A stretch of DNA of 59,192 bases from the NCBI RefSeq assembly GCF_000497445.1, contig NZ_CM002285.1:3103187-3162378 (forward strand), in the 5' to 3' direction. Below are positions 7,822 to 15,097 of the stretch, in pieces. Positions within the stretch are counted from its first letter, which is position 1. Each line of letters opens with the position of its first letter. The DNA is from Streptomyces roseochromogenus subsp. oscitans DS 12.976 (GTDB taxonomy: Bacteria > Actinomycetota > Actinomycetes > Streptomycetales > Streptomycetaceae). The translations under genes and the position numbers were made by a program. The notes under the pieces are model-generated. The model saw nothing but the letters and a program-made list of their open reading frames with translations, searched no databases and was not told the origin of the DNA.

Positions 7822-8790
7822 ATGCCCGAGTGGTCCGTCACCGAGCCCCGGAAACTGACCTTTGACACCCGCGTGAGCGACCTCCAGGTCCGCATCGTCA
7901 ACGGAACGGTGAACGTGGTGGGCACGGACGAAGGTTCCGCCCGCCTGGAAATCTCGGAGATCGATGGCCCGCCCCTGGTGATCACCCAGCAGGGCGACAC
8001 CCTCACCGTGGCCTACGAGGACCTGCCCTGGAAGGGCTTCCTGAAGTGGCTCGACCGCAAGGGCTGGCGCCGCAGCGCCGTGGTCTCCCTGGCCGTCCCC
8101 GCCGACACCCGCGTCGAGGTCGGCGTGGTCGGCGCCGGCGCGGTCGTCTCCGGCATCCGCGGCCCCGCGATGGTCAAGGGGGTCACCGGCGACACGACCC
8201 TGGTCGGCGTCTCGGGCCCCGTCCACGCGGACACCGTGTCCGGGAACCTGGAGGCCCAGGCCGTCACCGGCGACCTGCGGTTCAAGTCGGTCTCGGGCGA
8301 CCTGACGGTGGTCGACGGCTCCGGCCGCTCCGTCCGGGCCGACTCCGTCAGCGGCTCCATGATCGTCGACCTGGACCCGGACGGCCCCACGGAGGTCAGC
8401 CTCACCAGCGTCTCCGGCGAGATCGCCATCCGCCTGCCCCAACCGGCTGACGCCGAGGTGGAGGCGAACACCGCGAGCGGCACGATCTCCAACGCCTTCG
8501 ACGGACTGCGGGTGCACGGCCAGTGGGGCGCCCACAAGATCACCGGCCGCCTCGGCGCGGGCACGGGCCGGCTCCGCGCCACCACGGTCTCCGGCTCGAT
8601 CGCCCTGCTGCGCCGCCCGCCGCGCGAGGACGAGCCGGGCACCCCGTGGGAGCCCGAGCCCACCCGGCCCACGGAGCCCTTGCAGACCCCCGGTGCCGCC
8701 CCCGACACCGATAACCCGGCCGCCGGCCAGTCCGACGAAACCGCTGGCACGACCGACACGGCTGGCCCGAACGACAAGAAGGTGCTCTGA
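7822..8790 (+). CDS. DUF4097 family beta-strand repeat protein
   Basis: 322 residues, ATG preceded by GAGGAGATCCCC. The central part (~30-260) is a run of short beta repeats such as 'SGNLEAQAVTGDLRFKSVSG' and 'DSVSGSMIVDL', the parallel-strand pattern of DUF4097 (an adhesin-like beta-helix fold). The last ~60 residues are Pro/Thr/Glu-rich and disordered. No signal peptide. The padR gene begins 1 nt after its stop, a pairing that is common in Streptomyces. Function unknown; PadR partner genes often serve envelope-stress or drug responses, but nothing here proves that. Confidence 0.85.
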   Translation: MPEWSVTEPRKLTFDTRVSDLQVRIVNGTVNVVGTDEGSARLEISEIDGPPLVITQQGDTLTVAYEDLPWKGFLKWLDRKGWRRSAVVSLAVPADTRVEVGVVGAGAVVSGIRGPAMVKGVTGDTTLVGVSGPVHADTVSGNLEAQAVTGDLRFKSVSGDLTVVDGSGRSVRADSVSGSMIVDLDPDGPTEVSLTSVSGEIAIRLPQPADAEVEANTASGTISNAFDGLRVHGQWGAHKITGRLGAGTGRLRATTVSGSIALLRRPPREDEPGTPWEPEPTRPTEPLQTPGAAPDTDNPAAGQSDETAGTTDTAGPNDKKVL

Positions 8791-8791
8791 C

Positions 8792-9841
8792 ATGCCCCCC
8801 GTCTTCGCCCACGGGCGCCTGCGCCTGTATCTGCTCAAGCTGCTCGACGAGGCCCCGCGCCACGGCTACGAGGTGATCAGGCTCCTCGAGGAGCGCTTCC
8901 AGGGGCTGTACGCCCCCTCGGCGGGCACGGTCTACCCCCGGCTGGCCAAGCTGGAGGCGGAGGGCCTGGTCCGGCACACTACGGAGGGCGGCCGCAAGGT
9001 GTACGCCATCACGGACGCGGGCCGGGCCGAACTGGCCGACCGCAGCGGCGAGTTGGCCGACCTGGAGCTGGAGATCCGCGAGTCGGTCGCGGAACTGGCC
9101 GCCGAGATAAAGGCCGACGTGCGCGGCGCGGCCGGCGATCTGCGCCGTGAGATGCGCGCGGCCGCGTCCGAGGCCCGCCGGACCACGAAGACGGACGCCG
9201 GCGCGGCGGGCCCCTTCGCGGAGTACGGCGACATGACCGACAAGGATGCCTGGCGGGCCGCGAAGGAGGAGATGCGCCGGGTCAAGCAGGAGTGGAAGGA
9301 ACAGGCCCGCCGCGCCAAGGACGAGAGCCGCCGGGCCCGCGAGGAGGCCCAGCGGGCCCGCCGCCAGGCCCAGGAGGCGCAGTCGCGGGCACGGGCTCAG
9401 GCGCAGGAGGAGATGCAGCGCATCGCCCGCCAGGTACAGGACCGCGTCCAGGACCACTTCGCCCAGGGCGACTGGCCGACGGGTGTGCGCGAGGGCTTGT
9501 CCGAACTGGCCAGGGAACTGGGCGACTTCGGCAAGAGCTGGAACACCTCCCCCCGCACCCCCGAGGAGCCGGCCCCCAAGCCCACGGCCACCCCCTCGGA
9601 CCCGCACTACGTCTCCCCTCCGGAGGACTTCCCCGCCGAGTACGAACCTTCCTGGGCGCACGAGGACCCCACCGGCGACCCGACCCGCGACCTGGACCGC
9701 CTCCTGGACCGCTTCCGCGACGACATCCGCGACGCGGCCCGCGACCACGGAGTAACCCAGGACCAACTCCGCGACGCCCGCCGCCACCTGTCGACGGCGG
9801 CGGCCCACATCGCCGCGATCCTTGGGGCACCGAAGGTGTGA
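8792..9841 (+). CDS. PadR family transcriptional regulator with a long coiled-coil tail
   Basis: 349 residues from the ATG 1 nt after the DUF4097 stop. Residues ~8-80 are the PadR winged helix: LYLLKLLDEAPRHGYEVIRL, then SAGTVYPRLAKLEAEGLV. Residues ~140-220 are a very charged E/A/R heptad-like stretch read as a long coiled coil, then a Pro-rich linker and a C-terminal helix pair. It is roughly twice the length of a minimal PadR; this long form is typical of the DUF4097-linked group. It probably represses its own operon through the palindromes at 7752-7793. Confidence 0.88.
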   Translation: MPPVFAHGRLRLYLLKLLDEAPRHGYEVIRLLEERFQGLYAPSAGTVYPRLAKLEAEGLVRHTTEGGRKVYAITDAGRAELADRSGELADLELEIRESVAELAAEIKADVRGAAGDLRREMRAAASEARRTTKTDAGAAGPFAEYGDMTDKDAWRAAKEEMRRVKQEWKEQARRAKDESRRAREEAQRARRQAQEAQSRARAQAQEEMQRIARQVQDRVQDHFAQGDWPTGVREGLSELARELGDFGKSWNTSPRTPEEPAPKPTATPSDPHYVSPPEDFPAEYEPSWAHEDPTGDPTRDLDRLLDRFRDDIRDAARDHGVTQDQLRDARRHLSTAAAHIAAILGAPKV

Positions 9842-10020
9842 CCGGGGCTGCCCGAGGTCCGATCGCCGTCCGCCCGAGGGCCGATCGCGGTCTGACCGAG
9901 GTCCGGTCGGAGGCCTGGACGGGGTCTGATCGCGGTCCGACGGAGGCCTGACCCGGCTCCGGTCGGAGGCTGACGGGTCTGACCGAGGGGCTGCCCGAGG
10001 CCCGATCGGTGGCTGACTGG
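9842..10020. repeat. Degenerate repeat block A, containing a 118-bp unit repeated at 13583
   Basis: No gene. The block is built of ~20-22-bp variants on the pattern 'ctgaccgaggtccgatcgga'. Positions 9875-9992 align without gaps to 13583-13700 with about 107 of 118 identical bases by eye. Multiple GATCGG/CCGATC dyads could form hairpins downstream of padR. Confidence 0.8.
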
Positions 10021-10024
10021 CTTT

Positions 10025-10457
10025 GTAGGTGAGTTTCGAGAACGTCTGTTACTCAGCGGCGTGAACGCCTTGTTCCACGTGCGAGTGATGCTGCTGAGTT
10101 TTGGGAACACCTCAGTGCTTGCTTCGGGACCCTGGTTGTGCTCTGCACGACGAGGGGGCCGGGGTGCTGCCGAAGTCCAAGGCCGATCTGTACGCGGCGA
10201 TCCGCCGTGATGCCAGCACCGGCATGTCGACGCGCGCGCTCATGCGGAAGTACGGCGCCGGCTACGAGACGGTACAGAGGGCTCTGATCTCGGCTTTGCC
10301 GGAGCCTCGGAAGAAGATGAGGCCGCGGGCGACGCGGCTGGACCCCTACAAGCCGGTGTTCGACGCCATCCCGACTCCTACCGCCTCGCCACCACCCGCG
10401 CCAGAGCCGAACAGCAGTCCCTGGGCTGACAGCGTGTTGGAAAGGCCTCGCCTGTGA
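10025..10457 (+). mobile_element. IS21-family remnant (left end plus 5' fragment of istA)
   Basis: Begins directly after repeat block A. Two related subterminal motifs, TGAGTTTCGAGAACG near 10031 and TGAGTTTTGGGAACAC near 10096, resemble the repeated binding sites at IS21 ends. They are followed by a fragment of the transposase gene istA. The istB helper gene and the right end are missing. Confidence 0.6.
10164..10457 (+). pseudogene. Truncated IS21-type transposase (IstA N-terminus)
   Basis: From GTG at 10164, ~97 residues. The first ~65 read like the N-terminal HTH of Streptomyces IstA: SKADLYAAIRRD, GMSTRALMRKYGAG, LPEPRKK, then ATRLDPYKPV. After that the frame turns into an unrelated Pro-rich tail (PTPTASPPPAPEP) and stops, so the catalytic DDE domain is absent. 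Downstream, GTGCACCC (10459-10466) and GGGTGCAC (10480-10487) form an inverted repeat. A dead fragment; only the DNA-binding part could be made. Confidence 0.7.
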
Positions 10458-10544
10458 TGTGCACCCGCTCCAAGTGGCGGGGTGCACAGTTGTATTGCCT
10501 GCGGTGGACGGGCTCGTCTGGAGAAGCTGGAGGCTGGCTCCAGG

Positions 10545-10576
10545 CGTTGCTGGCTTCAAGCGTTGCTGGCTTCAAG
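10545..10576. repeat. Perfect 16-bp tandem duplication
   Basis: CGTTGCTGGCTTCAAG occurs twice in direct succession (10545-10560, 10561-10576), between the IS21 fragment and the truncated tetR. Looks like a slippage or rejoining scar. Confidence 0.7.
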
Positions 10577-10682
10577 ATGGCCCACGACGCGGTGCGGGAC
10601 CTCCGTCGATGAAGTCTGCCAGGCGTCGGAGGAAGGTAGTTGTGGCGGGGAGGGGCTCGCCCGTCAGCATTGCCTCGAGGCG

Positions 10683-11225
10683 GTGACCATCGCAGAGATC
10701 GCGGCTGCGGCCCGGGTGGCCGAGATGACCGTCACCAACTACTTCCCCCGCAAGGAAGACCTCGCCCTCGACTACCACGGGACCTTCACCGCCGGCCTTG
10801 CGCGCGCCGTCACCTGCCGGGCCGAGAGCGAGTCGGCCCTGGCGGCGCTACGCCGGGATTTCCTGGCCGCGCTGGAGCGGCACGACGCGGTGGCCGGATT
10901 CTCCGGGGCCGAGTTCGCCCGGATGGTCACCGACAGTCCCACCCTGACCGCTCGGCTGCGCGAGCTGCACGACCTGCGCGAGGAGGCCCTCGCCCGGGCG
11001 CTTGCCGCCGAGACCGCATCCAGCGGCGGCGATCTCGTTCCCCGGGCCGCCGCGGCTCTGCTCGCCACCGCCCACCGCGTCCTGTTCCAGCAGGTCATGG
11101 ACCTCACTCTGGCAGGCCGGAGCAACCAGGAGATCACCGCTGCCGTGACCCGCTCGGCCCAGGAGGTCTTCGGCCTGCTGGAACCTTCCCTGGGCGGCTA
11201 CGCGGTATGTCGCGGACGGTCTTGA
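10683..11225 (+). pseudogene. TetR-family regulator lacking its first helix
   Basis: The readable part starts at VTIAEIAAAARVAEMTVTNY, i.e. helices 2-3 of a TetR HTH (NYFPRKEDL follows), and continues ~180 residues through a normal ligand-binding region (FSGAEFARMVTDSP, AAALLATAHRVLFQQVMDL). Helix 1 (the usual 'AALRLFAERGF' segment) is missing: upstream codons read as unrelated sequence. The GTG at 10683 is in frame, but starting there would give a protein without a complete DNA-binding domain. Most likely a 5'-truncated gene left by the rearrangement that also left the IS21 piece and the 16-bp duplication. It could still be annotated as a short CDS. Confidence 0.55.
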
Positions 11226-11320
11226 CTGCCCTTGACGCCCGATCGAGCCACGGTGCGAGCCCTCCGCCCGGTTGCCGTCTCTTGTCTCGGCTGTCCGTAT
11301 GGAGTCGACCGCCCGGGCTA

Positions 11321-11685
11321 GGGCCTGTCCGCTGGGTCATGTGACCGACGACCGGCAGGGTCGTTCCGGCTGGTGTGGGGCGGGGCGATCTTTCTATCCC
11401 GTCGCATCCGTCGTCCACCTACGCAGGCGCCAGATTGAGCACGCCGTCCCCGAACCGAGGAACCAGCGGGCCAACCGGCAGTACCGGGGCAGCCGAGGCG
11501 GTCGGCCCACCCGCTCCGACAAGTCGCTCTACAAGCGCAGGAACGAATTCGAACGGACCGTGAATGCCCCCAAGGAGTCGCGGACCGTGGCGACCAGGTG
11601 CGACAAGCGAGAGTATGTCTTTCGCGGCACCGTCACCCTCGCCGCGATCCGGCTATGGCTCCGATGAGGACCAACCCGACAGTCC
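11321..11685 (+). mobile_element. IS5-type deletion derivative, MITE-like
   Basis: About 365 bp bounded by imperfect inverted ends: left GGGCCTGTCCGCTGGGTCAT at 11321-11340, right (reversed) GGACTGTCGGGTTGGTCCTC, ending at 11685, with roughly two thirds of positions agreeing. Inside are the first few codons of a transposase (MGRGDLS at 11375) joined to its C-terminal quarter. The right end abuts the stop codon of the neighbouring tetR. Confidence 0.65.
11375..11667 (+). pseudogene. IS5-family transposase remnant (internal deletion)
   Basis: The N-terminal start 'MGRGDLS' of Streptomyces IS5-type transposases is in one frame. The C-terminal segment is in another: EPRNQRANRQYRGSRGGRP, then YKRRNEFERTV, TRCDKREYVFRGTVTLAAIRLWLR and a stop at 11665-11667. 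The DDE core between them is deleted. Intact relatives read 'ERTINRLK' where this copy has 'ERTVNAPK', so point decay is also present. Not functional. Confidence 0.72.
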
Positions 11686-12270
11686 TCAGCCGTCCACCAG
11701 CGTGGCCACTAGGCGCGTCATGGGCGGCCGTGGGTCAGGTGTGCCCGGCCAGCTGGTCATCAGGAGGTGGTGGGCGGTGCCGACGATGGCAAGGGCTACA
11801 GTGCCCGGGTCGACGGTCCCCGCCACCCGACCGAGCCTCTGTTCGGCCGTCAGATAGGCGGTGATGGCCTCCTGGATCGCGGTGAAGCCGGGCGCCCCGC
11901 CTTCCAGGGCCTCGCGGATGCGCAGCGTGGTGGTGGTTCGGCTCATTGCGAGGCCTGAGAGGGCCGGGCTGACGGAGTCGAACAGCGCGAGGGCGATGGT
12001 GGTGAGGTTCCGCGCCACTGTGCCCTGCCCGGCGAGCTGCGACAGTGCCTGCGCCTTCGCCGCCACCCGTGCGAACCGGTCGAGGCAGAGCTCGGCCACG
12101 AACTCGTCGAGCCCCGCGAAGTGCGCGTGCAACAGCCCCTTGGAGCAGCCCGCCTCGGTGGTGATGGCCCGGCTGGTGAGCGCGCCGGGCCCGTCTTTCT
12201 CCACGACGCGCTCGGCCGCCGCGAACAACCGCTCGCGTACGTCCGGCGTCGCCACTCCGCGCGGTGACAT
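11686..12270 (-). CDS. TetR family transcriptional regulator
   Basis: 194 residues from the ATG preceded by GGAAGAGAGG. The HTH is at ~15-60: RERLFAAAERVVEKDGPGAL, TSRAITTEAGCSKGLLHAHF. The rest is a helical ligand-binding domain. It is divergent from the methyltransferase gene at 12408, and the space between holds two near-identical palindromes, so it very probably represses both genes. Its stop codon lies at the boundary of the IS5 remnant, yet the length is normal for the family, so the gene appears intact. Confidence 0.88.
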   Translation of the reverse strand: MSPRGVATPDVRERLFAAAERVVEKDGPGALTSRAITTEAGCSKGLLHAHFAGLDEFVAELCLDRFARVAAKAQALSQLAGQGTVARNLTTIALALFDSVSPALSGLAMSRTTTTLRIREALEGGAPGFTAIQEAITAYLTAEQRLGRVAGTVDPGTVALAIVGTAHHLLMTSWPGTPDPRPPMTRLVATLVDG

Positions 12271-12343
12271 GGGCCTCTCTTCCGTTCTGGTGCCGCCGCC
12301 CCAGGCTGCGCCACTCCGTGGATGGTAGCGGGGATTGCCAGTT

Positions 12344-12378
12344 TGGGCATGTGCCCATACAGTTTGGGCGAATGCCCA
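12344..12378. promoter_or_regulatory. Twin TetR operators, 21 bp apart
   Basis: TGGGCATGTGCCCA (12344-12357) and TGGGCGAATGCCCA (12365-12378) sit in a 21-bp direct repeat beginning CAGTTTGGGC. The centre spacing is 21 bp, two helical turns, so dimers would sit on the same face. Located between the divergent tetR and methyltransferase starts. Confidence 0.7.
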
Positions 12379-12407
12379 TTCTTGATAATTCACCACAGGA
12401 GGCACCC

Positions 12408-13274
12408 ATGCCGGACGTCGTCAACACCGAGCAGGCACAGGCATGGAACGGCCCCGAAGGCTCCCACTGGGCCCACAACCAAGACCGCTGGAACGCTGTG
12501 AACGAGGGCTTCAACGAGCCGCTGCTCGATGCCGCCGGGATCACCGGGGACCACCGGGTCCTCGACCTTGGGTGCGGCTCCGGGCAGACCACGCGCCTCG
12601 CCGCGCGCAAAGCGCCCCGAGGGCACGCGCTTGGCCTCGATCTGTCCGGCCCAATGCTGGCCGAGGCGCGAGCCCGCGTGGAGCGGGAGGGCATCACCAA
12701 CGCCTCGTTCGTGCAAGGGGACGCCCAGGTGTATCCCTTCGAGGCGGGCGCGTTCGACGCGGCGGTCAGCCGCTATGGGGTGATGTTCTTCGCCGACCCG
12801 GTAGCGGCCTTCGGCAACGTCGGCCGGGCGCTGCGGCCCGGCGGACGCCTGGCGTTCATCTGCCCGGCCGATGCCGCGCTCAACGGCTGGGTTGCGGCGA
12901 TGGCGTCGCTGCGCGACTTCCTGCCCGTCGGCAACTTCGGGCGGCCGGGGCTGCCCGGCATGTTCTCCCTGGCCGCCCCGGACCGCATCTGCGATGTCCT
13001 CACCGCGGCCGGGTTCACCGGCATCAGCACCAACCAGGTGCAGAAGTACGGGACATGGGGACACGGAGCCGAAGACGCGGCGGCGTTCCTGCTGGGCACG
13101 GGCCCCGGCCAGCACCTGATGGAGCAGGCCGACACGGCCACGCGATCCCGCGCCCGCCGCACCCTGACGGACCATCTGCGCGCTCAGGAAGCGGCGGACG
13201 GCACAGTCCGGCTGCGCAGCACGTCGTGGCTGGTTACGGCGGACCGCCCGGCCGACCCATCGGACCGGCCCTAG
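12408..13274 (+). CDS. Class I SAM-dependent methyltransferase
   Basis: 288 residues from the ATG preceded by ACAGGAGGC. Motif I is VLDLGCGSGQTT (~45-56), motif II region GLDLSGPMLAEAR, then FDAAVSRYGVMFFADPVAAF and the LRPGGRLAFICP strand. The order matches UbiE/COQ5-type small-molecule methyltransferases. Substrate unknown. Control by the divergent TetR through the twin operators suggests a detoxification or inducible modification role (inference). Confidence 0.85.
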   Translation: MPDVVNTEQAQAWNGPEGSHWAHNQDRWNAVNEGFNEPLLDAAGITGDHRVLDLGCGSGQTTRLAARKAPRGHALGLDLSGPMLAEARARVEREGITNASFVQGDAQVYPFEAGAFDAAVSRYGVMFFADPVAAFGNVGRALRPGGRLAFICPADAALNGWVAAMASLRDFLPVGNFGRPGLPGMFSLAAPDRICDVLTAAGFTGISTNQVQKYGTWGHGAEDAAAFLLGTGPGQHLMEQADTATRSRARRTLTDHLRAQEAADGTVRLRSTSWLVTADRPADPSDRP

Positions 13275-13310
13275 CCGCCGGGCCGTGATCGTGATCAGTG
13301 ACCACGTGAG

Positions 13311-13508
13311 GTGAAACAGCTGGAGGCCATTCGGCTTACCTCGGCGACACCCGACGATCGATCTTCGTCATACATACCCCGACACGCCGACGAGGCGTTC
13401 TCGGAACTCGACAACATTCTGGACCCGCTTGGTCAACACCAGTTGCCCGAACTCGGCATCAACCGTTCTCCTCTTACACCGACGAAGCCAGCCGACAGAC
13501 CTGATTGA
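13311..13508 (+). CDS. Doubtful small ORF, 65 residues
   Basis: GTG start after ACGTGAG; 65 residues (KQLEAIRLTSATPDDRSS, DEAFSELDNILDPLG) with no family I recognise. It lies between the methyltransferase and repeat block B, in slightly less GC-rich DNA. It may be a remnant of a longer gene lost in the rearrangement. Weak support; listed so the gap is described. Confidence 0.2.
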   Translation: MKQLEAIRLTSATPDDRSSSYIPRHADEAFSELDNILDPLGQHQLPELGINRSPLTPTKPADRPD

Positions 13509-13830
13509 GGGCCTGGCCGAGATCTGATCGGAGGCTGACACGCCTGATCGGGGGCCTGCCCGGGGTCTGATCGCGGTCTACCCGAGAGCCGATCGCGGTC
13601 TGACCCAGGTCCGGTCGGAGGCCTGGACGAGGTCTGATCGCGGTCCGACGGAGGTCTGGCGCGGGTCCGATCGGAGGCTGACGGGTCTGGCCAAAGGGCT
13701 AACCAAGGTCCGATCGGAGGCTGACAGGCCTAATGGAGGCCTCACCGAGGTCCCGTCCGAGACTGGCAGGCCTGATCGGAGGCCCGACCGCGGTCCCATC
13801 CAAGGCCGACAACCCTGATCGGAGGCCTGA
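13507..13830. repeat. Degenerate repeat block B, second copy of the 118-bp unit
   Basis: No gene. About 15 variants of a ~20-22-bp element (pattern 'gaggcctgaccgaggtccga', GATCGGAGGC recurring). Positions 13583-13700 match 9875-9992 in block A at about 91 percent identity without gaps. Blocks A and B, in the same orientation, bracket the 3.5-kb segment carrying the IS remnants, both tetR genes and the methyltransferase. Confidence 0.8.
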
Positions 13831-14138
13831 CCGAGACCGCCGGAGCCCGGACCGCGAGGTCGCCGTCAAGGAGCCCCGGGTGCCGGGCCACCTTCCTGAC
13901 AGAGGTGCGCCGGAGGCCGTCGACGGCGCGCCTCGGCCTGGCTATGGCGCGCCGCGCCCTGAAGTCGGTGGCGGGGCCGGACGAGGCCCGGCCGGGACGG
14001 CGACGACGGGCCCTGTGCCGCCAGCCGCCGAAGGCAGCTGCTCGCCGGGCCCGCCGACCAGGGCGACCGGCCCGGCTGCGGCTACAGCTGCCGACCGGAA
14101 TCGGCGTGGACATGCACCCTCGGTGCCGCCCCGGCCGG
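13831..14138. other. GC-rich intergenic stretch, no gene seen
   Basis: About 310 bp between repeat block B and the Clp-N gene stop. Open frames here translate to low-complexity P/G/A/R sequence with no start context or family resemblance. I see no RNA gene or clear terminator. Confidence 0.5.
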
Positions 14139-14726
14139 TCAGCCGGCCTTCGCCTCTTCCTGCCCGTCTCCGTACTGCCCGTCTCCGTACAACACCCGCG
14201 TCACCGACTCGTATGTCACCCCGTGGTCGGCCAGCACCTCGGCCGGCACGCCAGGCAGGATGGTGAGCGCCAGTAGCAGGTGCTCGTCGCCGATGTGGCG
14301 GTCATGGTGGGCGAGGGCGACCCGCAGGGACTTCTCCAGCACGTCCTTCGCGCCCCGGCTGAAACTCGGCCGGCGTCCCGACCACCAGCTTCCGTCCTTC
14401 CGGTCGCCGGACATCGCTCCGACGCCGTGCACCTCCTCCACCCGCGCCACGATCTCCGACACGTCGATCCCCAGCCCCGCCAGCGCGTCCGCATCGGCCC
14501 GGGTCAGCCCGGCCCGCCGTCGCGCCTGGGACAAGGCCCCCCGCACCGACTCCCGGCGCTCCGCGAGCCCGAGCGCGGCGAGGGCGAAGGAGGCGCGGCT
14601 GCCCTCGCGCTCCAGGAGGGCGAGCAGCAGATGCTCGGCATCGATGGTCTGGGCCCCGGTGCGCCGGCAGTCCATGACCGCGCCCTGCACGACCTCGCGC
14701 GCGTCCTTGGTGAAGCGTTCGAACAT
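14139..14726 (-). CDS. Clp N-terminal domain protein (no ATPase modules)
   Basis: 195 residues. Two Clp_N-type helical repeats: MFERFTKDAREVVQGA with AEHLLLALLEREGS at the start, and FSRGAKDVLEKSLRVAL with GDEHLLLALTILPG at ~115-165. The ClpA/ClpC AAA+ modules are absent, so it is a stand-alone substrate- or adaptor-binding domain, possibly acting with ClpC or competing for its adaptors (inference). There are two adjacent ATGs; the second overlaps the regulator's stop (TGATG) and gives the better Shine-Dalgarno spacing. It forms a two-gene operon with the HTH gene. Confidence 0.85.
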   Translation of the reverse strand: MFERFTKDAREVVQGAVMDCRRTGAQTIDAEHLLLALLEREGSRASFALAALGLAERRESVRGALSQARRRAGLTRADADALAGLGIDVSEIVARVEEVHGVGAMSGDRKDGSWWSGRRPSFSRGAKDVLEKSLRVALAHHDRHIGDEHLLLALTILPGVPAEVLADHGVTYESVTRVLYGDGQYGDGQEEAKAG

Positions 14727-14935
14727 CATTGCCTCCCATACTTCTTGTGCACGGCCTGCCTGCTGACGCCCAGCTCCGCGGCGATCTCCTGCCACGACCA
14801 GCCCTGATTGCGCGCACTGCGCACCTGCACCGCCTCCAGCTGCTCCAGCAGCCTGCGCAGCGCGGCCACGGCCCGGAGCCCGACCCGCGGATCACGATCC
14901 CCGGCACGCTGTGCCAGATCGGTTGCCTCGCTCAT
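14726..14935 (-). CDS. Small helix-turn-helix regulator coupled to the Clp-N gene
   Basis: 69 residues. The N-terminal half is a charged helix (LRRLLEQLEAVQVRSARN); the C-terminal half is an HTH: WSWQEIAAELGVSRQAVHKKYG. The gene ends in the TGATG overlap with the Clp-N gene. Two identical-arm palindromes just upstream (14939-14982) are its likely operators; the first lies only 4 bp before the ATG, so binding would block initiation and give autorepression. Confidence 0.85.
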   Translation of the reverse strand: MSEATDLAQRAGDRDPRVGLRAVAALRRLLEQLEAVQVRSARNQGWSWQEIAAELGVSRQAVHKKYGRQ

Positions 14936-14938
14936 GAT

Positions 14939-14982
14939 GTCAACCTACGTTGACGCCTCCGCTCATGTCAACCAGAGTTGAC
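14939..14982. promoter_or_regulatory. Two GTCAAC-N4-GTTGAC palindromes (candidate operators)
   Basis: GTCAACCTACGTTGAC at 14939-14954 and GTCAACCAGAGTTGAC at 14967-14982: identical 6-bp arms, different 4-bp centres, 28 bp centre to centre. The second extends to ATGTCAAC/GTTGACAT. GTTGAC/TTGACA also resembles a -35 element, so the operators may overlap the promoter of the HTH/Clp-N operon. Confidence 0.7.
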
Positions 14983-15057
14983 ATCCCCGGCGCACAGAGG
15001 GCGGGCCCGGACCTCCGGACCCGCCCCATGCCACCCCTCCAACTCCCGCAGGAACCT

Positions 15058-15089
15058 CAGGAATTCAGGAATTCAGGAATTCAGGAATT
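15058..15089. repeat. Four perfect 8-bp tandem repeats (CAGGAATT)
   Basis: CAGGAATT repeated four times, generating several GAATTC sites, immediately downstream of the dehydrogenase stop codon. A fifth partial copy continues into CAGGATCC. A small microsatellite-like expansion. Confidence 0.85.
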
Positions 15090-15097
15090 CAGGATCC

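Noticed and set aside
9842..13830. CRISPR array in the repeat blocks
   Set aside because: Repeats are adjacent and degenerate with no unique spacers of constant size, and no cas genes are nearby.
13831..14138. Small genes in the spacer before the Clp-N gene
   Set aside because: All frames are P/G/A/R low-complexity and lack ribosome sites.
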